Of a stretch of DNA of 64,000 bases, positions 41,771-51,709 are shown in pieces. The translations under genes were made by a program, and so were the position numbers. The first letter of the stretch is position 1, and each line of letters begins with the position of its first letter. The stretch lies in NCBI GenBank assembly GCA_004764695.1, contig SMSO01000014.1:1563148-1627147 (forward strand), in the 5' to 3' direction. This DNA is from Schizochytrium sp. TIO01. Lineage: Eukaryota; Sar; Bigyra; Thraustochytrida; Thraustochytriidae. The notes under the pieces were generated by a model. That model was not told where the DNA came from, did no database searches, and saw only the letters and a list, made by a program, of their open reading frames with translations.

Positions 41771-42491
41771 CTTGGCAACCACGGTATAAGATTTATCAAC
41801 AAAAAGACTTCTTCACGTCAAGTTCTTTTACGAAGATCTTGAGGTAGCACGACCCGGGCGGAAAGACTTTATCCAAGAGAGTCAGAGCCACCACGTCTTC
41901 TGCTCCTCTGTTCAAAAGAGAATTGGTTTTTCTCATGCCAAGTATGGCAATGAATACATCCCAATTTATATAGATCTACGAGTAGGCTTGTATATACCAA
42001 TTGAGTGTGTTCGTGAACGAGGCGAGCCTACACAGCAGTAGCCTACTGCTACTCTGCTCCATAAACACTTGAAAGCTGCACCATCGCATAGGTACACCTC
42101 CCAAGCTGAAGCTTTTGGGATACCAAACAGGTTTCAATGTGCGGCTCAGTAGTATCGATGTTTTCGCAAACTTGAGGGCCTTGTCGTAGTTTCACAAGAG
42201 TGGTTCAAATGTGCAAACATGGGGATACACGATTTAAAATACTAGTACTAGGATGGAAAAAAGTAAAAAACCAAGCCTAAGATGAACTCAACTAATCTTC
42301 AGAATAGTCGTTCGTTGGCGCTGGCAGACTCTGTAGGGTACATAAAATTCTGCTGTGGAGTAATTTTTGGAAAAGAGGGAAGAGATAGGAAACTAAGTGT
42401 TGATGCGAGGCAAATCTTCTTTGCCTCGTCTGACGAGAAGAGCAATATCATGGTAGGTAGACCTATTTTCTAAGAGGAGAATTGCTATTCT
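41771..42491. other. Intergenic region between tandem minus-strand genes
   Basis: 721 bp. It should hold the 3' UTR of the gene ending at 42492 and the promoter of the epoxide hydrolase. One strong hairpin (listed separately) is the only structure seen. Confidence 0.5.
42406..42428. other. Perfect 9-bp hairpin in probable 3' UTR
   Basis: CGAGGCAAA, loop TCTTC, then TTTGCCTCG. It lies 64-86 nt past the stop of the minus-strand gene, so it would be in that gene's 3' UTR. Confidence 0.7.
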
Positions 42492-45400
42492 TCAGGGAAT
42501 AGGTCTTCGCCTTCGAGCAGACGATGCGTCACCGAGGAGCTGCCCCAAATTCTGCATCGATTTACTTCGTGCAGAGGACGCATCCCCTGGCATAGCCACG
42601 TTAAGAGCCCGTACTGCATTCAAACGGCACTCATCACGACGCTCTCTTTCACTCAGAAGGATATGTTTACTATTTTGCTGATGTTGATGCTGTGAGAAAA
42701 AGGAACCACGGCTGTGCCCATCAACCTGCTTAGGGCCCTGAGCCAAGGTGGCTGGCTGAGAAGACGCTGTAACAGTAGCTCGCCCTCCTCCACCGCGCAG
42801 AATATAGCTAACCTCATGTCTGAAATGCGCAGCTATTGCTGCAACACCAAAGAGGAATGTGAGCAAACCCAAACTTGTAGCAATCCTTTGAGCTAGAGCT
42901 GAAGCCGAATCGACGACTAATGTCTCGATGCGTGAGTGCTCGCTCGCTGCTACGGTTTTTGAAGTGCTCGAAAAACGTTTATGACTACGCAAATCATCAG
43001 AAGGAATGAAGGTCTCACGTGGGACGCGCCGTACGTGAAACGGCTCGCTTGCGAGAGTCATATAGGAAGGTGCAGAGATATCTTGAGGCACAATAAAAAG
43101 TTGAGCTGTACTATCATCCGGTAGATCAGGCGAGATGTGCACAAACGCTTCACCATTATTCGGAACCTCTGAGGCAAGTGTGACATTTTTGCGCCTTATT
43201 TGCAATACAATATTCACTTTTCGCTCCGAGCCCCACACACATGGGTTTATGCCTTCGCTTACGAGCCATGCTATTCGAGCAGGGGAGCCAGGACGCCAAA
43301 TGTCTCTATGTAAAGGGGCTGAAATCCCCGCTTCTGAGCTAATCATTCGAAAACTTCCAATTGGCGCGGTATCAAATTCAGATTTTTCTTTGCCTATATC
43401 CTTGTCGTAAGCCCGGTCTTCAAAAATGTAATATGTTCCATACGATAGCGTGCATGGCGCTTGCCAATGTGTTTGCAGAATTCTGCCTTCAAGCGCGCTG
43501 ATATCCTTGAATATAAAGTTGAAACCTCGAGGACCATGAATTGACAGAGTTGGGACATATTTGGAACCTCCAGCTGTTCCAATGAGAGACTTCTCAGGAG
43601 CATACCAAGTGAAAGGAATCAAATCTCCAGGCCGATGCACCTCTCCGGAATAAGGAGTTAATAGCTGGGCAGAACTTGGGGTCAGCCAAAAAGGTCCAAC
43701 CGCCCCCAACGTACGGTCAGGTCTTCGAGAATCCACTGCTTTTATGAAAACCATGCGATTGCTCATCACATTCATAGGTACTGCGAAACTCTCACCAACA
43801 CCTGCGGTTAGGCTTCTCGTTGACTTAATGATGTGGTCCGTATCAGGAATTACAATTTTAAGCTGCCGTGACGCGCCTCTCGTGCGGGGATTGAGGCGCA
43901 CTGCTCCGGGTACTTTGACAAGGGATCCCTGTATCCATTGCTGGCCAAGCCCATCAGGAGAAAAAATCAGAGCATCATGTTGAAACTCTTCTCCACGTTT
44001 TGATGTTGGTGATGCTGGTGCTGCTGAAGTGCCTAGAACAAATGGCCCTGAGACCGCACGTCCTTCGCTAATCGAACGAGAGACAAGCTTATTTAGCTTC
44101 TGTGACGTTGCAAATGACGAGGAAGAGGATTTGTTTGTTGATTTGAATTCAAAGGCGGTTGACGTACCAGACATATGAGGAAACACATCAAGGCGAACAG
44201 GGACCTCCAGCAGTCCTGTCTGATTAAGTTCATCGAATGGAAATTTCCAGTCTAAAGAAACGTATTGGTGTCTGCGTTTGGCTAAACTAACATCAGTTGC
44301 CACAGTATGAACGACTGCTGGGTTTTGCACTGCTCGTAGGACAATATCCACGGACGAGACAGCTTTTCCTGGATTACGGAAGAACCACCTAATTGGTAGC
44401 ACATCTACATAAGTAGCTAATGCGTCAATAGCCCCAGTGGGTTCCTGAATATCTGCAAGAACTGGAGACAGCAGAAACACTTCGAAATTCGATATATAAA
44501 TCTCACAAGATTCACCGAGCAAAGCATTTTGCTTTCCTGTACGTGCCTGGATACGGTAATAACCACTAGCTAATCCATCGGATCGTCCCGTGGGAAGGTT
44601 AATGACTGCTTTTTCTCGATCTGCATCGACTGACATCAATCGAACATTGCGCGAGCCTCGGCGTGAAAGCTCTAAATTGATGGTGCGATGTACATGTTTC
44701 CCATGAGCTACCCACTCTACTTGCAAAGCATCTCCAACCGCGTGGGGTTTATCAAACAACGAAGGGCTTCTAAATTCTATGCTTTGGCCTACAAGAGTAA
44801 ATAATGGACTTTGAGTGCGGCGACCGTCGCTGGTTTTGAACACTATTCGATATCCCTTACCAGGTAAGACATCTGATGGCAAACTTACTCGCGAGCGTCC
44901 TGTGCAACCTGAGCTTGGAAGAATTTGCAACCTTTGCACACCGGAGTACGGGCTTTGGAGTTCTGCCGTTACACTGCAACCAACATTGTCCGGCTCCGAG
45001 CGCCAAGAAAGCCATATTCGTTGCGAGACTGAGTAGGTTCTTTCAATATTCTCCTCCACCATCCATGGATCTGGCGCTGCAGGTTCTAGAACTAGAAGAA
45101 TTTGGGGACGAATGAGAAACCCAGAACTCGGAACTTGTAAAATCCCCTGTGAAGAGCTGAATCGAAGTTTATATCGCTGTTCAAAAGCTCCTACCGATCC
45201 CATTGGCACCCGAAACCGCATAGACCCTGTAAGAGGCATTTTCTCCGCAATAAGAGACACTACACGAGAGTCAATTTGCGTCGCACGAACTAACTCAATT
45301 TTCCAATCTTGCTGAGCCATTGTCATTCGACCCGTAGTAGCCCATTCAATTAGTCCATGGCGCCCTTCATACCACACTGTCTCCTTCGATGGATGTTTTA

Positions 45401-45554
45401 AACGTAAAAGATCATTCGTTTCAGAACACTGCACACACACACTAAGGCAGCTCAAAAGGAGCAGAGCAAATATAAACAGCTGGCCTGCAGTCCACCGCGT
45501 AACTGCAAAAGGTCGACTTCGCCTAAGCTGTTTTGAAAAATAGAGCTGGCACAT
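42492..45554 (-). CDS. Type I membrane protein with repetitive beta-sandwich-like ectodomain
   Basis: The frame is 1,020 residues from ATG 45554. A basic N-terminus leads into a signal peptide (about 27-45, LFIFALLLLSCLSVCVQC). The ectodomain (about 46-890) contains at least five segments of the form P-x-(4-8)-W/H-x-x-G-x-x-(I/L)-x-(F/W)-x-W followed by an I-x-L strand. Examples are WYEGRHGLIEW, HAVGDALQVEW, HRPGDLIPFTW and WRPGSPARIAW. This resembles the Kre9/Knh1-like repeats of cell-surface glycoproteins, though the similarity is only at motif level. One transmembrane helix lies at about 895-915 (SLGLLTFLFGVAAIAAHF). The roughly 100-residue tail is basic and carries the repeat GDASSAR twice. 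Cell-surface or endomembrane glycoprotein is inferred; no enzymatic motif is present. Confidence 0.7.
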   Translation of the reverse strand: MCQLYFSKQLRRSRPFAVTRWTAGQLFIFALLLLSCLSVCVQCSETNDLLRLKHPSKETVWYEGRHGLIEWATTGRMTMAQQDWKIELVRATQIDSRVVSLIAEKMPLTGSMRFRVPMGSVGAFEQRYKLRFSSSQGILQVPSSGFLIRPQILLVLEPAAPDPWMVEENIERTYSVSQRIWLSWRSEPDNVGCSVTAELQSPYSGVQRLQILPSSGCTGRSRVSLPSDVLPGKGYRIVFKTSDGRRTQSPLFTLVGQSIEFRSPSLFDKPHAVGDALQVEWVAHGKHVHRTINLELSRRGSRNVRLMSVDADREKAVINLPTGRSDGLASGYYRIQARTGKQNALLGESCEIYISNFEVFLLSPVLADIQEPTGAIDALATYVDVLPIRWFFRNPGKAVSSVDIVLRAVQNPAVVHTVATDVSLAKRRHQYVSLDWKFPFDELNQTGLLEVPVRLDVFPHMSGTSTAFEFKSTNKSSSSSFATSQKLNKLVSRSISEGRAVSGPFVLGTSAAPASPTSKRGEEFQHDALIFSPDGLGQQWIQGSLVKVPGAVRLNPRTRGASRQLKIVIPDTDHIIKSTRSLTAGVGESFAVPMNVMSNRMVFIKAVDSRRPDRTLGAVGPFWLTPSSAQLLTPYSGEVHRPGDLIPFTWYAPEKSLIGTAGGSKYVPTLSIHGPRGFNFIFKDISALEGRILQTHWQAPCTLSYGTYYIFEDRAYDKDIGKEKSEFDTAPIGSFRMISSEAGISAPLHRDIWRPGSPARIAWLVSEGINPCVWGSERKVNIVLQIRRKNVTLASEVPNNGEAFVHISPDLPDDSTAQLFIVPQDISAPSYMTLASEPFHVRRVPRETFIPSDDLRSHKRFSSTSKTVAASEHSRIETLVVDSASALAQRIATSLGLLTFLFGVAAIAAHFRHEVSYILRGGGGRATVTASSQPATLAQGPKQVDGHSRGSFFSQHQHQQNSKHILLSERERRDECRLNAVRALNVAMPGDASSARSKSMQNLGQLLGDASSARRRRPIP

Positions 45555-46933
45555 ATATTCCGTGGTCCCAACTTGTTTGGATACCTACTATCTTAAGGAT
45601 GACCACATTAAGGGCGGCGATGGCGCAGTTGTACGCTTCCAGTCGCAAGTTTAATGTTGCCCAAACCCCTGTACATGGTCTTTGGCAAGCAAATCCTTGC
45701 TTTAAGTCTTTACAAGTACCCCACCGTTTTGTTTGGTCTAATTCTTTGCAACAGCTTGTTTCAATACCGCACAAGTAAGTCTCACTTTTAGTAGGCATAC
45801 TATTGGCAGGTTGATTTTGCCGTAGCTGACACTTGTTGAAGCGGTCGTGTAGTTTGCTCATCCGCCTTTGAGCAACGTCTCCTATCCTTACTTCATCGTC
45901 GTTATAATTTAACATGCTAAGCACTTTTTCAGAAGGCGAAACCAAGGCTGTTGCTCACCCTTGTATCTAAGATCTTTTCCCCAAGCCGCCCAGCTGCGAC
46001 GTCTCTTCTTCTCAATCGTAGGATACAGTTTCCATAGTTTTTAAGGTTTTGGGCTCCCGGTCAATGACAATTAGTGTACAGATATATAAGTTCCATATGT
46101 TCTATATGTTCCATATAGTGCTCATGTTCCACATATCCGTGGGTCTAGATAGCTAATACTTAGTAATCTGTTGTGAAAGGTGTGCGCTTTGGAATGACAA
46201 CGGAAACTTGCATGCGTTACGGTGAGGAAATTCTTAGAAAGTAGGGATCAAATAGAACGATTTTGTAGAACCTTGAGACTGAGAAAGTTTTGTCGACTGA
46301 GAGTTGGAGGTTTTCTTGTATGAGTGAACAGAAATTCTGTTAGGGTTTCACTTTTGACAATATCTGGTTCCAAAAGTAAATGTCCTGCTGCAGGCACCAC
46401 GCCTGCGCTTGCTTTGCAAAGAGTGTAAGGCAGTAAGCACCTGATAATTAGTGCACGATATAGGAGAATAGCAACGCTTGTACTAGCTTTTAACAACTCT
46501 GCTATATTTAATAGTTTCGCACACTGGTATTGCATAGACAAACAGACACACAGATAGACCACAAACAGGCAGACCTACACTAGGCTCGCTGCAACAGAGT
46601 ACTCAAGCTGAGGCCTGTTTGGGCAAGAGCCGAAGCTCTTACCCCAGCTTGCTCACTCGCTCGCTCGCTTGAAGCGGGTGAGCTACGAGTCAGACGCTTC
46701 ATCGAAACTACGAAAAAAAATCACCACAGGCACTTTACAGAGTCCTTTGTTGTGACGCTGATTGCACCACGACTGATCTAGAAGGCTCTTCAGCATCAAG
46801 AATTGAAGAGGGTATTGTAGAGTTATAGCAAAGAGTGTTCACATTGGCAGCTAGATTGCAAAAGGTGATTGGACCAAGTTTCATGAGGTGCAATTTCAAA
46901 TAGGACTTCGAGATTTCCACAGTTACCAGCACA
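45555..46933. other. Divergent intergenic region
   Basis: 1.38 kb. A minus-strand open frame runs from about ATG 45915 to 45523 (130 codons, nine Cys) and overlaps the start of the next gene; I do not count it as a gene. Short imperfect repeats of GTTCCATAT lie at about 46090-46118 and of CTCG at about 46653-46670. Confidence 0.45.
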
Positions 46934-49648
46934 ATGCCGAAGCTTTTCACAAATTCGGTGAATATCAATGCACCTGTCCAAGAGGAAGCAACCCTTGAAC
47001 TCCGCCAGACAAATCTACACATGCGACAACAGTTCGCAGACATTGCATACCAGCAAACACAAAAGCGTCGTTCTTTTCTTGATCGTCAAACACGAACCCG
47101 AAAACCTCCTCCGCGTTTATCCACTGCTTTTTCAGACGGACCAAGCAGAAATAAAGTGGCTCCTATTGCTGAGGGTTTTGCAACCGATCGCGCCTCTCAC
47201 GTTTCAAATGAACGGAAAAAGTGGCAACAATTCAGAATATCTAAAATTGATGTTGGGCGAGGGTCAACACGAACATTAGACAGTGAAGCAGAAAGCGCAA
47301 CAGTATCGCGCAAGATCACAATGTCAATGCTTTTACCCAAGATTATTGTTCTCTTTTTAGTGGTCTTCTCATGCTTTTCTTTTATCATTATGATTTCTGG
47401 ATATAACGTCAATTACCATCTGGGACCAGCTTGGCTTCGTTTCGGGCTCTCAGAAGAAGCTCTCTCTGAACGCGTGTTTTTTGATATTGTACGCCTAGAT
47501 ATGCTTTGGAACACCGTGTTAGATATCGGTTCAGAACAAGCACGCGCACGCGTGAATGATATTACAAAGATTAATTGTGTTATCTTTTCTATAGTTGTAC
47601 AGGTTACAACAATCCTCATACAAGTGGGTGCTCGAGAAGTTTCAAGTAATTCTATTCAGCTCTTCATTTCTGATAAGTTTATCGTAAGCAGCGTTGTCAT
47701 GTACACTCTCACACTTAGTTACATGGTCGTTTTAACAAATTCTATTAGCGACCTGTATATCCCTCGTGGAGAAATTGTCTTGGCATCTGTCTTTACCCTT
47801 CTTTCAGTACTTCTTCTTATTCCGTATTTTATCTATCTTTCACGGATGCTTAACCCTCTTCGATTAGTTCGAAAGGTCGCAGAGGCAGGACTTCGGGCCT
47901 GTACATATGTTGAAACAGCTGAGAGCGTACAACGCAAGTCTGACAAAGAAATTATCCGTGATCGCAGAATGGCCATTTGGGCCATTGAAAATATTTCTCA
48001 AGTTTCTATTAACGCTATTCAAAATAAGCGTTTACCTCTAGCATACACATGTATTGAAGTACTCTGTAACTTTCTTATTTCGTATGGAAATGTGAAAGAT
48101 TTTTGGGACGGACGTTGGTTTAGTGTAAGTGATTCAATGCGAGAAACCCCGGACTTTTTCTCGCTTAGCGATCGAAGTGCATCAGCTTTAGAAAGACGTC
48201 GTTGTTGGCTTGAATGGAAAGTACTTCGCCAGTATCATAATATGTTCACAGAGAGTATTGAACATATGCGCGATGTAGCATATGTCATTTGCGTAAACAC
48301 ACGACGAATTGCAGATGCCGCATCACAAAGACATGACTACCATACTCTGGATTACTGTAGCCGGTTCTTCAATACATTCATGCGCCAATCTATTGGAAAA
48401 CGCGAAATGCATACATTACGCAATGTTCTCCATCAATATACCCAACTATGCAACTCTGTTCTCTCAAATGATCTAGAGTTGTTGAAGCTTGTACAACAAC
48501 GAAAGCGTAAAGCTATATTGGATGGGCTCGAGTTTCATCAAGTGGATGATCTTATCCAAATCAAAGGAAAAGACGTTGTTGAAGAATCTCGAGATATCAT
48601 AATCGCAATGGAAAAGAAAATCATTACAGTCGCAGGGTATTTTACTTTCTATAGTAACCTCGCATTACAGGCAGGGATGCTCTCGGTTCCAGAAAATATT
48701 GCGCACGAACTTGCCAGCATATGTGAAACCGCGTTTTTGCGCAAACGAGAATGTCATGAAGAGTTGTTGGTCATTCTTCTTACACTGCACGAAGTTCCAC
48801 AGGAAAAGCAAATGGCAGCCGTAACTTGGGGTATTCGAACAGCGCAAATCAAGCTTGCTACGTTTTACGCATATCATGGCAGTATGGAGTTCTTCCGTTG
48901 TATCCAAAATACCTTTGATGAAAGTGACCGTCATGACTTGATTCGAGTGTGGAGACGCCTTGAGCGAGTTCAGGATCGCGAATTTTGGGAAATACTTGAT
49001 CTCGAAACCAATCATGAGTACATTTCTTTGGAACGTCGTGATTTTCTTCCAGAGTTTTTCGAACCATTTGGAATTACATTCGATGATATTTCTACACATC
49101 TTTCATTCATGATGCAAGAAAAGTCAGATTTTAAGATGCCTGGAAGTTCTCAGAAGGGTGCAGTTGTATCCATGGATCGAAACTTTAGTGAATTTGCATT
49201 TATGCAAGCCCAAGCAAATATGGGTGTAAGTCAGCAGATACCAAAGACCCTTGCTGGACTTAATCAAAAAATGGAAGTATCCCAGCAGTCAAATCAGATT
49301 TCCACCGACGACTATATTTCGCCTGCGGCAACTTTAGGAGTTTTGGACCCTTTTCTAGTTCAAGAACAGAATGACGAGTTTGGGGCTCCGTCGGTTTTGG
49401 AGAAAACATCTAAGGATGACTTTGAACTCAAACCCCACAAGAGCGGCGCAAGTTCCGTTATGAAGGTCCGTCGTCGTGCATCAGACTCAAGCATGTCTTC
49501 TAAAGACCTAACTGCCTTCATTGAACAGTCTCGATTAGCAAGTGTGCATTCGCTTCCCATTCAAGAGGAGGAAGAAGAAGAAGATCGGGATTTTCAATTT
49601 TCTGACAAGGAAGATGGCTCTCTACGTTTACCTTATCACACACCTTGA
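46934..49648 (+). CDS. DUF2254-like four-helix membrane protein
   Basis: The frame is 904 residues from ATG 46934. A polar N-terminus (1-128) is followed by four transmembrane helices at about 132-156, 213-234, 249-270 and 281-303. The first loop (157-212) is long and ends in a helix (ARVNDITKINCVIFSIVVQVTTILIQ) that follows the pattern of DUF2254 membrane proteins, as do the short IPRGE loop and the soluble part after helix 4. That part (about 310-700) contains IWAIENISQVSINAIQNKRLPLAYTCIEVL, close to the 'ALSP-x-NDPFTA' region of the family but with the NDPF core changed. The C-terminus (about 735-904) is polar, with an acidic EEEEEED run. The family is known mainly from bacteria and has no established function. 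The call rests on pattern, not on alignment. Confidence 0.6.
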   Translation: MPKLFTNSVNINAPVQEEATLELRQTNLHMRQQFADIAYQQTQKRRSFLDRQTRTRKPPPRLSTAFSDGPSRNKVAPIAEGFATDRASHVSNERKKWQQFRISKIDVGRGSTRTLDSEAESATVSRKITMSMLLPKIIVLFLVVFSCFSFIIMISGYNVNYHLGPAWLRFGLSEEALSERVFFDIVRLDMLWNTVLDIGSEQARARVNDITKINCVIFSIVVQVTTILIQVGAREVSSNSIQLFISDKFIVSSVVMYTLTLSYMVVLTNSISDLYIPRGEIVLASVFTLLSVLLLIPYFIYLSRMLNPLRLVRKVAEAGLRACTYVETAESVQRKSDKEIIRDRRMAIWAIENISQVSINAIQNKRLPLAYTCIEVLCNFLISYGNVKDFWDGRWFSVSDSMRETPDFFSLSDRSASALERRRCWLEWKVLRQYHNMFTESIEHMRDVAYVICVNTRRIADAASQRHDYHTLDYCSRFFNTFMRQSIGKREMHTLRNVLHQYTQLCNSVLSNDLELLKLVQQRKRKAILDGLEFHQVDDLIQIKGKDVVEESRDIIIAMEKKIITVAGYFTFYSNLALQAGMLSVPENIAHELASICETAFLRKRECHEELLVILLTLHEVPQEKQMAAVTWGIRTAQIKLATFYAYHGSMEFFRCIQNTFDESDRHDLIRVWRRLERVQDREFWEILDLETNHEYISLERRDFLPEFFEPFGITFDDISTHLSFMMQEKSDFKMPGSSQKGAVVSMDRNFSEFAFMQAQANMGVSQQIPKTLAGLNQKMEVSQQSNQISTDDYISPAATLGVLDPFLVQEQNDEFGAPSVLEKTSKDDFELKPHKSGASSVMKVRRRASDSSMSSKDLTAFIEQSRLASVHSLPIQEEEEEEDRDFQFSDKEDGSLRLPYHTP

Positions 49649-49828
49649 TTTCTTATTTGCAATGTTTCGTCTTTATCGCTGATAACTATATTTCATATGC
49701 GTTTGATGCTTTGTAAGTCCTAGTCTACGAGAGTTTCATGCCCGTGAGTAAAATTGATTCTGTTTATGTTTAGGAGATTGAGTGTACCCTTACTTGCAAA
49801 AAAAGAGCAAACTAAAACTGCAGTCAAT

Positions 49829-51709
49829 TTATAATCTGTAGGCTTGTGTAAGAATTTGATGCCCAGTCGAGGCTAGATTAGCTTGATGATAGCCTTGTCC
49901 CTGAGCTTGGCCAGGAGCTTGGGGAAAACCTGCCTGTTGAGCAAATCCAGTGGGTTGGGCATATCCAGTGGGTTGGGCATATCCAGTGGCTTGAGGACGA
50001 GGGGGTGGGGGCGGGGCGGTAGCTTGGGATGAATATCCTTCTGGAGTAGCTTGCCGCGGAGGATTAGGGCGGATACCACGACGGGAGAAGAACTCAACTA
50101 TTTGTGACGGTACTTCTGCCAAGGTGCGTTTTGCAAGCAACTCCCCGCTATTCCGACAAGAAGAAAAGGGAACGAATTGTACGAGATCTCTTGAGGCCTT
50201 TTTACCTCTTGAATCTACCAAAGCCTTGTCATCGGCATCAAGGTATTCCATGCTTGAAAAGTTTGCAGATCCAACGCCTACGATGATAACTGAAAGAGGC
50301 AAGTCTGAGCCTTTCACCAAAGCGTCAATAGTCGGCTGCATATCCATGATAGCACCATCTGTAAGAATGAGTAAAATCGTGTAGTTTTGGGACTGTTGTG
50401 AGAGCTCAGGATCATAGATGCGACCATTTATGAAGTCAATTAAAGGCGCAAAGTAAGTCGGGCCACTTAGTTGAGTAGTACTGAGCGCTTGAGCGTAAGC
50501 TTGCTCCACGCCTGCTGCGCCATACACCTCGGGATTATCATAATTTCCACTTAACGGGAAGCAATGAGACACTTGTCCATGGACCTGTCCTCCAAAACCA
50601 AGTGCTGGAATCATATGATCTGAGTCGTATGCAACAAGAATGTCCGTCATGGCACGAATCGCAGCTTGATACTGATTCAACCCAGACCCACAAAAGTGAA
50701 GAGAGGAAGGGTCATTAGGATTTCCGTTCGAAGCAGTAAAGTCTACAGCTACACATAAGTTAATTTGTAGGCCTCCAGCAAGGTAACTGAGCATCTCGTT
50801 AATTGGACTTGGGCGTACAACCGCGGTCCTCACTCCTAGTTGACCTGAGTTTTTGTATGATGACTTTTGATATTTTCGTTTGGTTGGAGGATGAACCACA
50901 TCAAGCATCGTGCGATTACCAGCAGCGGCTATGAGCTGGTTCACTGACGTCGTAAGATGACCAATAAGGTCATGCTTTGTACCCTCGTCATAGTCATACA
51001 CTGTAATTACAAGTTCTTCGTTTAAGTTCCCGCGGCAAAGCTTTCCCAGATCGATTCGTTGAGTGCGCCAGCTTGGGTTACAGTTGTTCTTTATGTATTC
51101 AGATTTGAACACTGGAATCAGTTCAGACCCGTTTCTCCGTTGAATAACGTAGTAAGGGTCCGATTTTCCAAACCCACCCCAATCCTTAGAGTCAAGGTTT
51201 ACTGCAAAGAACTGAAGCTCAAGGGATCCTGTTCCCTCCATTTTGGCCTCGCCACGAACAGTGACTGTACCCCGATTTGCATGAGGCGGGTCTCCGTGCT
51301 TGGAGAGTCTCCCTGTCGATTGCTGACCAGGAGAGCTCATGATTGAGCCGAGAAGGATGCGAGTCTCCCCCAAGAAGTCGTGATTTGTATGCTTGTCGTA
51401 ATCGTACACACGAACCAGGATTTCCTGTCGCTCTTCAAACTTATAGTAAACCTCAATGTGCTCTGCCCAGCTCCCTTTGTGGAGGTTATATGCGGTCTCG
51501 GTTTTGCCAAGGGAAACCCATTTTTTAGCGATGGAATCCAGCAGCAGAACCTCTGCAAAAGGATCACTTTTACTTAGTACATCGGATCCAAGTATATCTT
51601 TGAAACTTAGCTGTAGTGAAATCGAAGCTCCAAGGGCCACACCAGCAGCTTGCTGTTGCCCACCCTGGACACCAGGTGGTAGAGACACAACTGAGGCTGT
51701 TGCCATCAT
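49829..51709 (-). CDS. Copine
   Basis: The frame is 626 residues from ATG 51709 (a second ATG follows directly). Two C2 domains lie at about 28-145 and 160-285. The first has the Asp-rich loop residues D-x-L-S-K-S-D-P-F and YDYDKHTNHD; the second has GKSDPY and YDYDEGTKHD, so both look Ca2+-binding. A copine-type von Willebrand A domain follows (about 310-520) with an intact MIDAS motif D-F-T-A-S and the strand LLILTDGAI. Copines bind phospholipid membranes when Ca2+ rises and recruit partner proteins through the A domain. The tail (about 540-626) is Pro/Gln/Gly/Tyr-rich with repeats QPTGYA/QPTGFA, coded by an 18-bp tandem repeat near 49940-49990. The length and order fit the family well. Confidence 0.93.
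   Translation of the reverse strand: MMATASVVSLPPGVQGGQQQAAGVALGASISLQLSFKDILGSDVLSKSDPFAEVLLLDSIAKKWVSLGKTETAYNLHKGSWAEHIEVYYKFEERQEILVRVYDYDKHTNHDFLGETRILLGSIMSSPGQQSTGRLSKHGDPPHANRGTVTVRGEAKMEGTGSLELQFFAVNLDSKDWGGFGKSDPYYVIQRRNGSELIPVFKSEYIKNNCNPSWRTQRIDLGKLCRGNLNEELVITVYDYDEGTKHDLIGHLTTSVNQLIAAAGNRTMLDVVHPPTKRKYQKSSYKNSGQLGVRTAVVRPSPINEMLSYLAGGLQINLCVAVDFTASNGNPNDPSSLHFCGSGLNQYQAAIRAMTDILVAYDSDHMIPALGFGGQVHGQVSHCFPLSGNYDNPEVYGAAGVEQAYAQALSTTQLSGPTYFAPLIDFINGRIYDPELSQQSQNYTILLILTDGAIMDMQPTIDALVKGSDLPLSVIIVGVGSANFSSMEYLDADDKALVDSRGKKASRDLVQFVPFSSCRNSGELLAKRTLAEVPSQIVEFFSRRGIRPNPPRQATPEGYSSQATAPPPPPRPQATGYAQPTGYAQPTGFAQQAGFPQAPGQAQGQGYHQANLASTGHQILTQAYRL

Noticed and set aside
45523-45915. 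Cys-containing minus-strand frame of 130 codons from an ATG
   Set aside because: It overlaps the start of the type I membrane protein gene out of frame, and its Cys spacing matches no family I know. It could be an upstream ORF, but nothing supports a gene.
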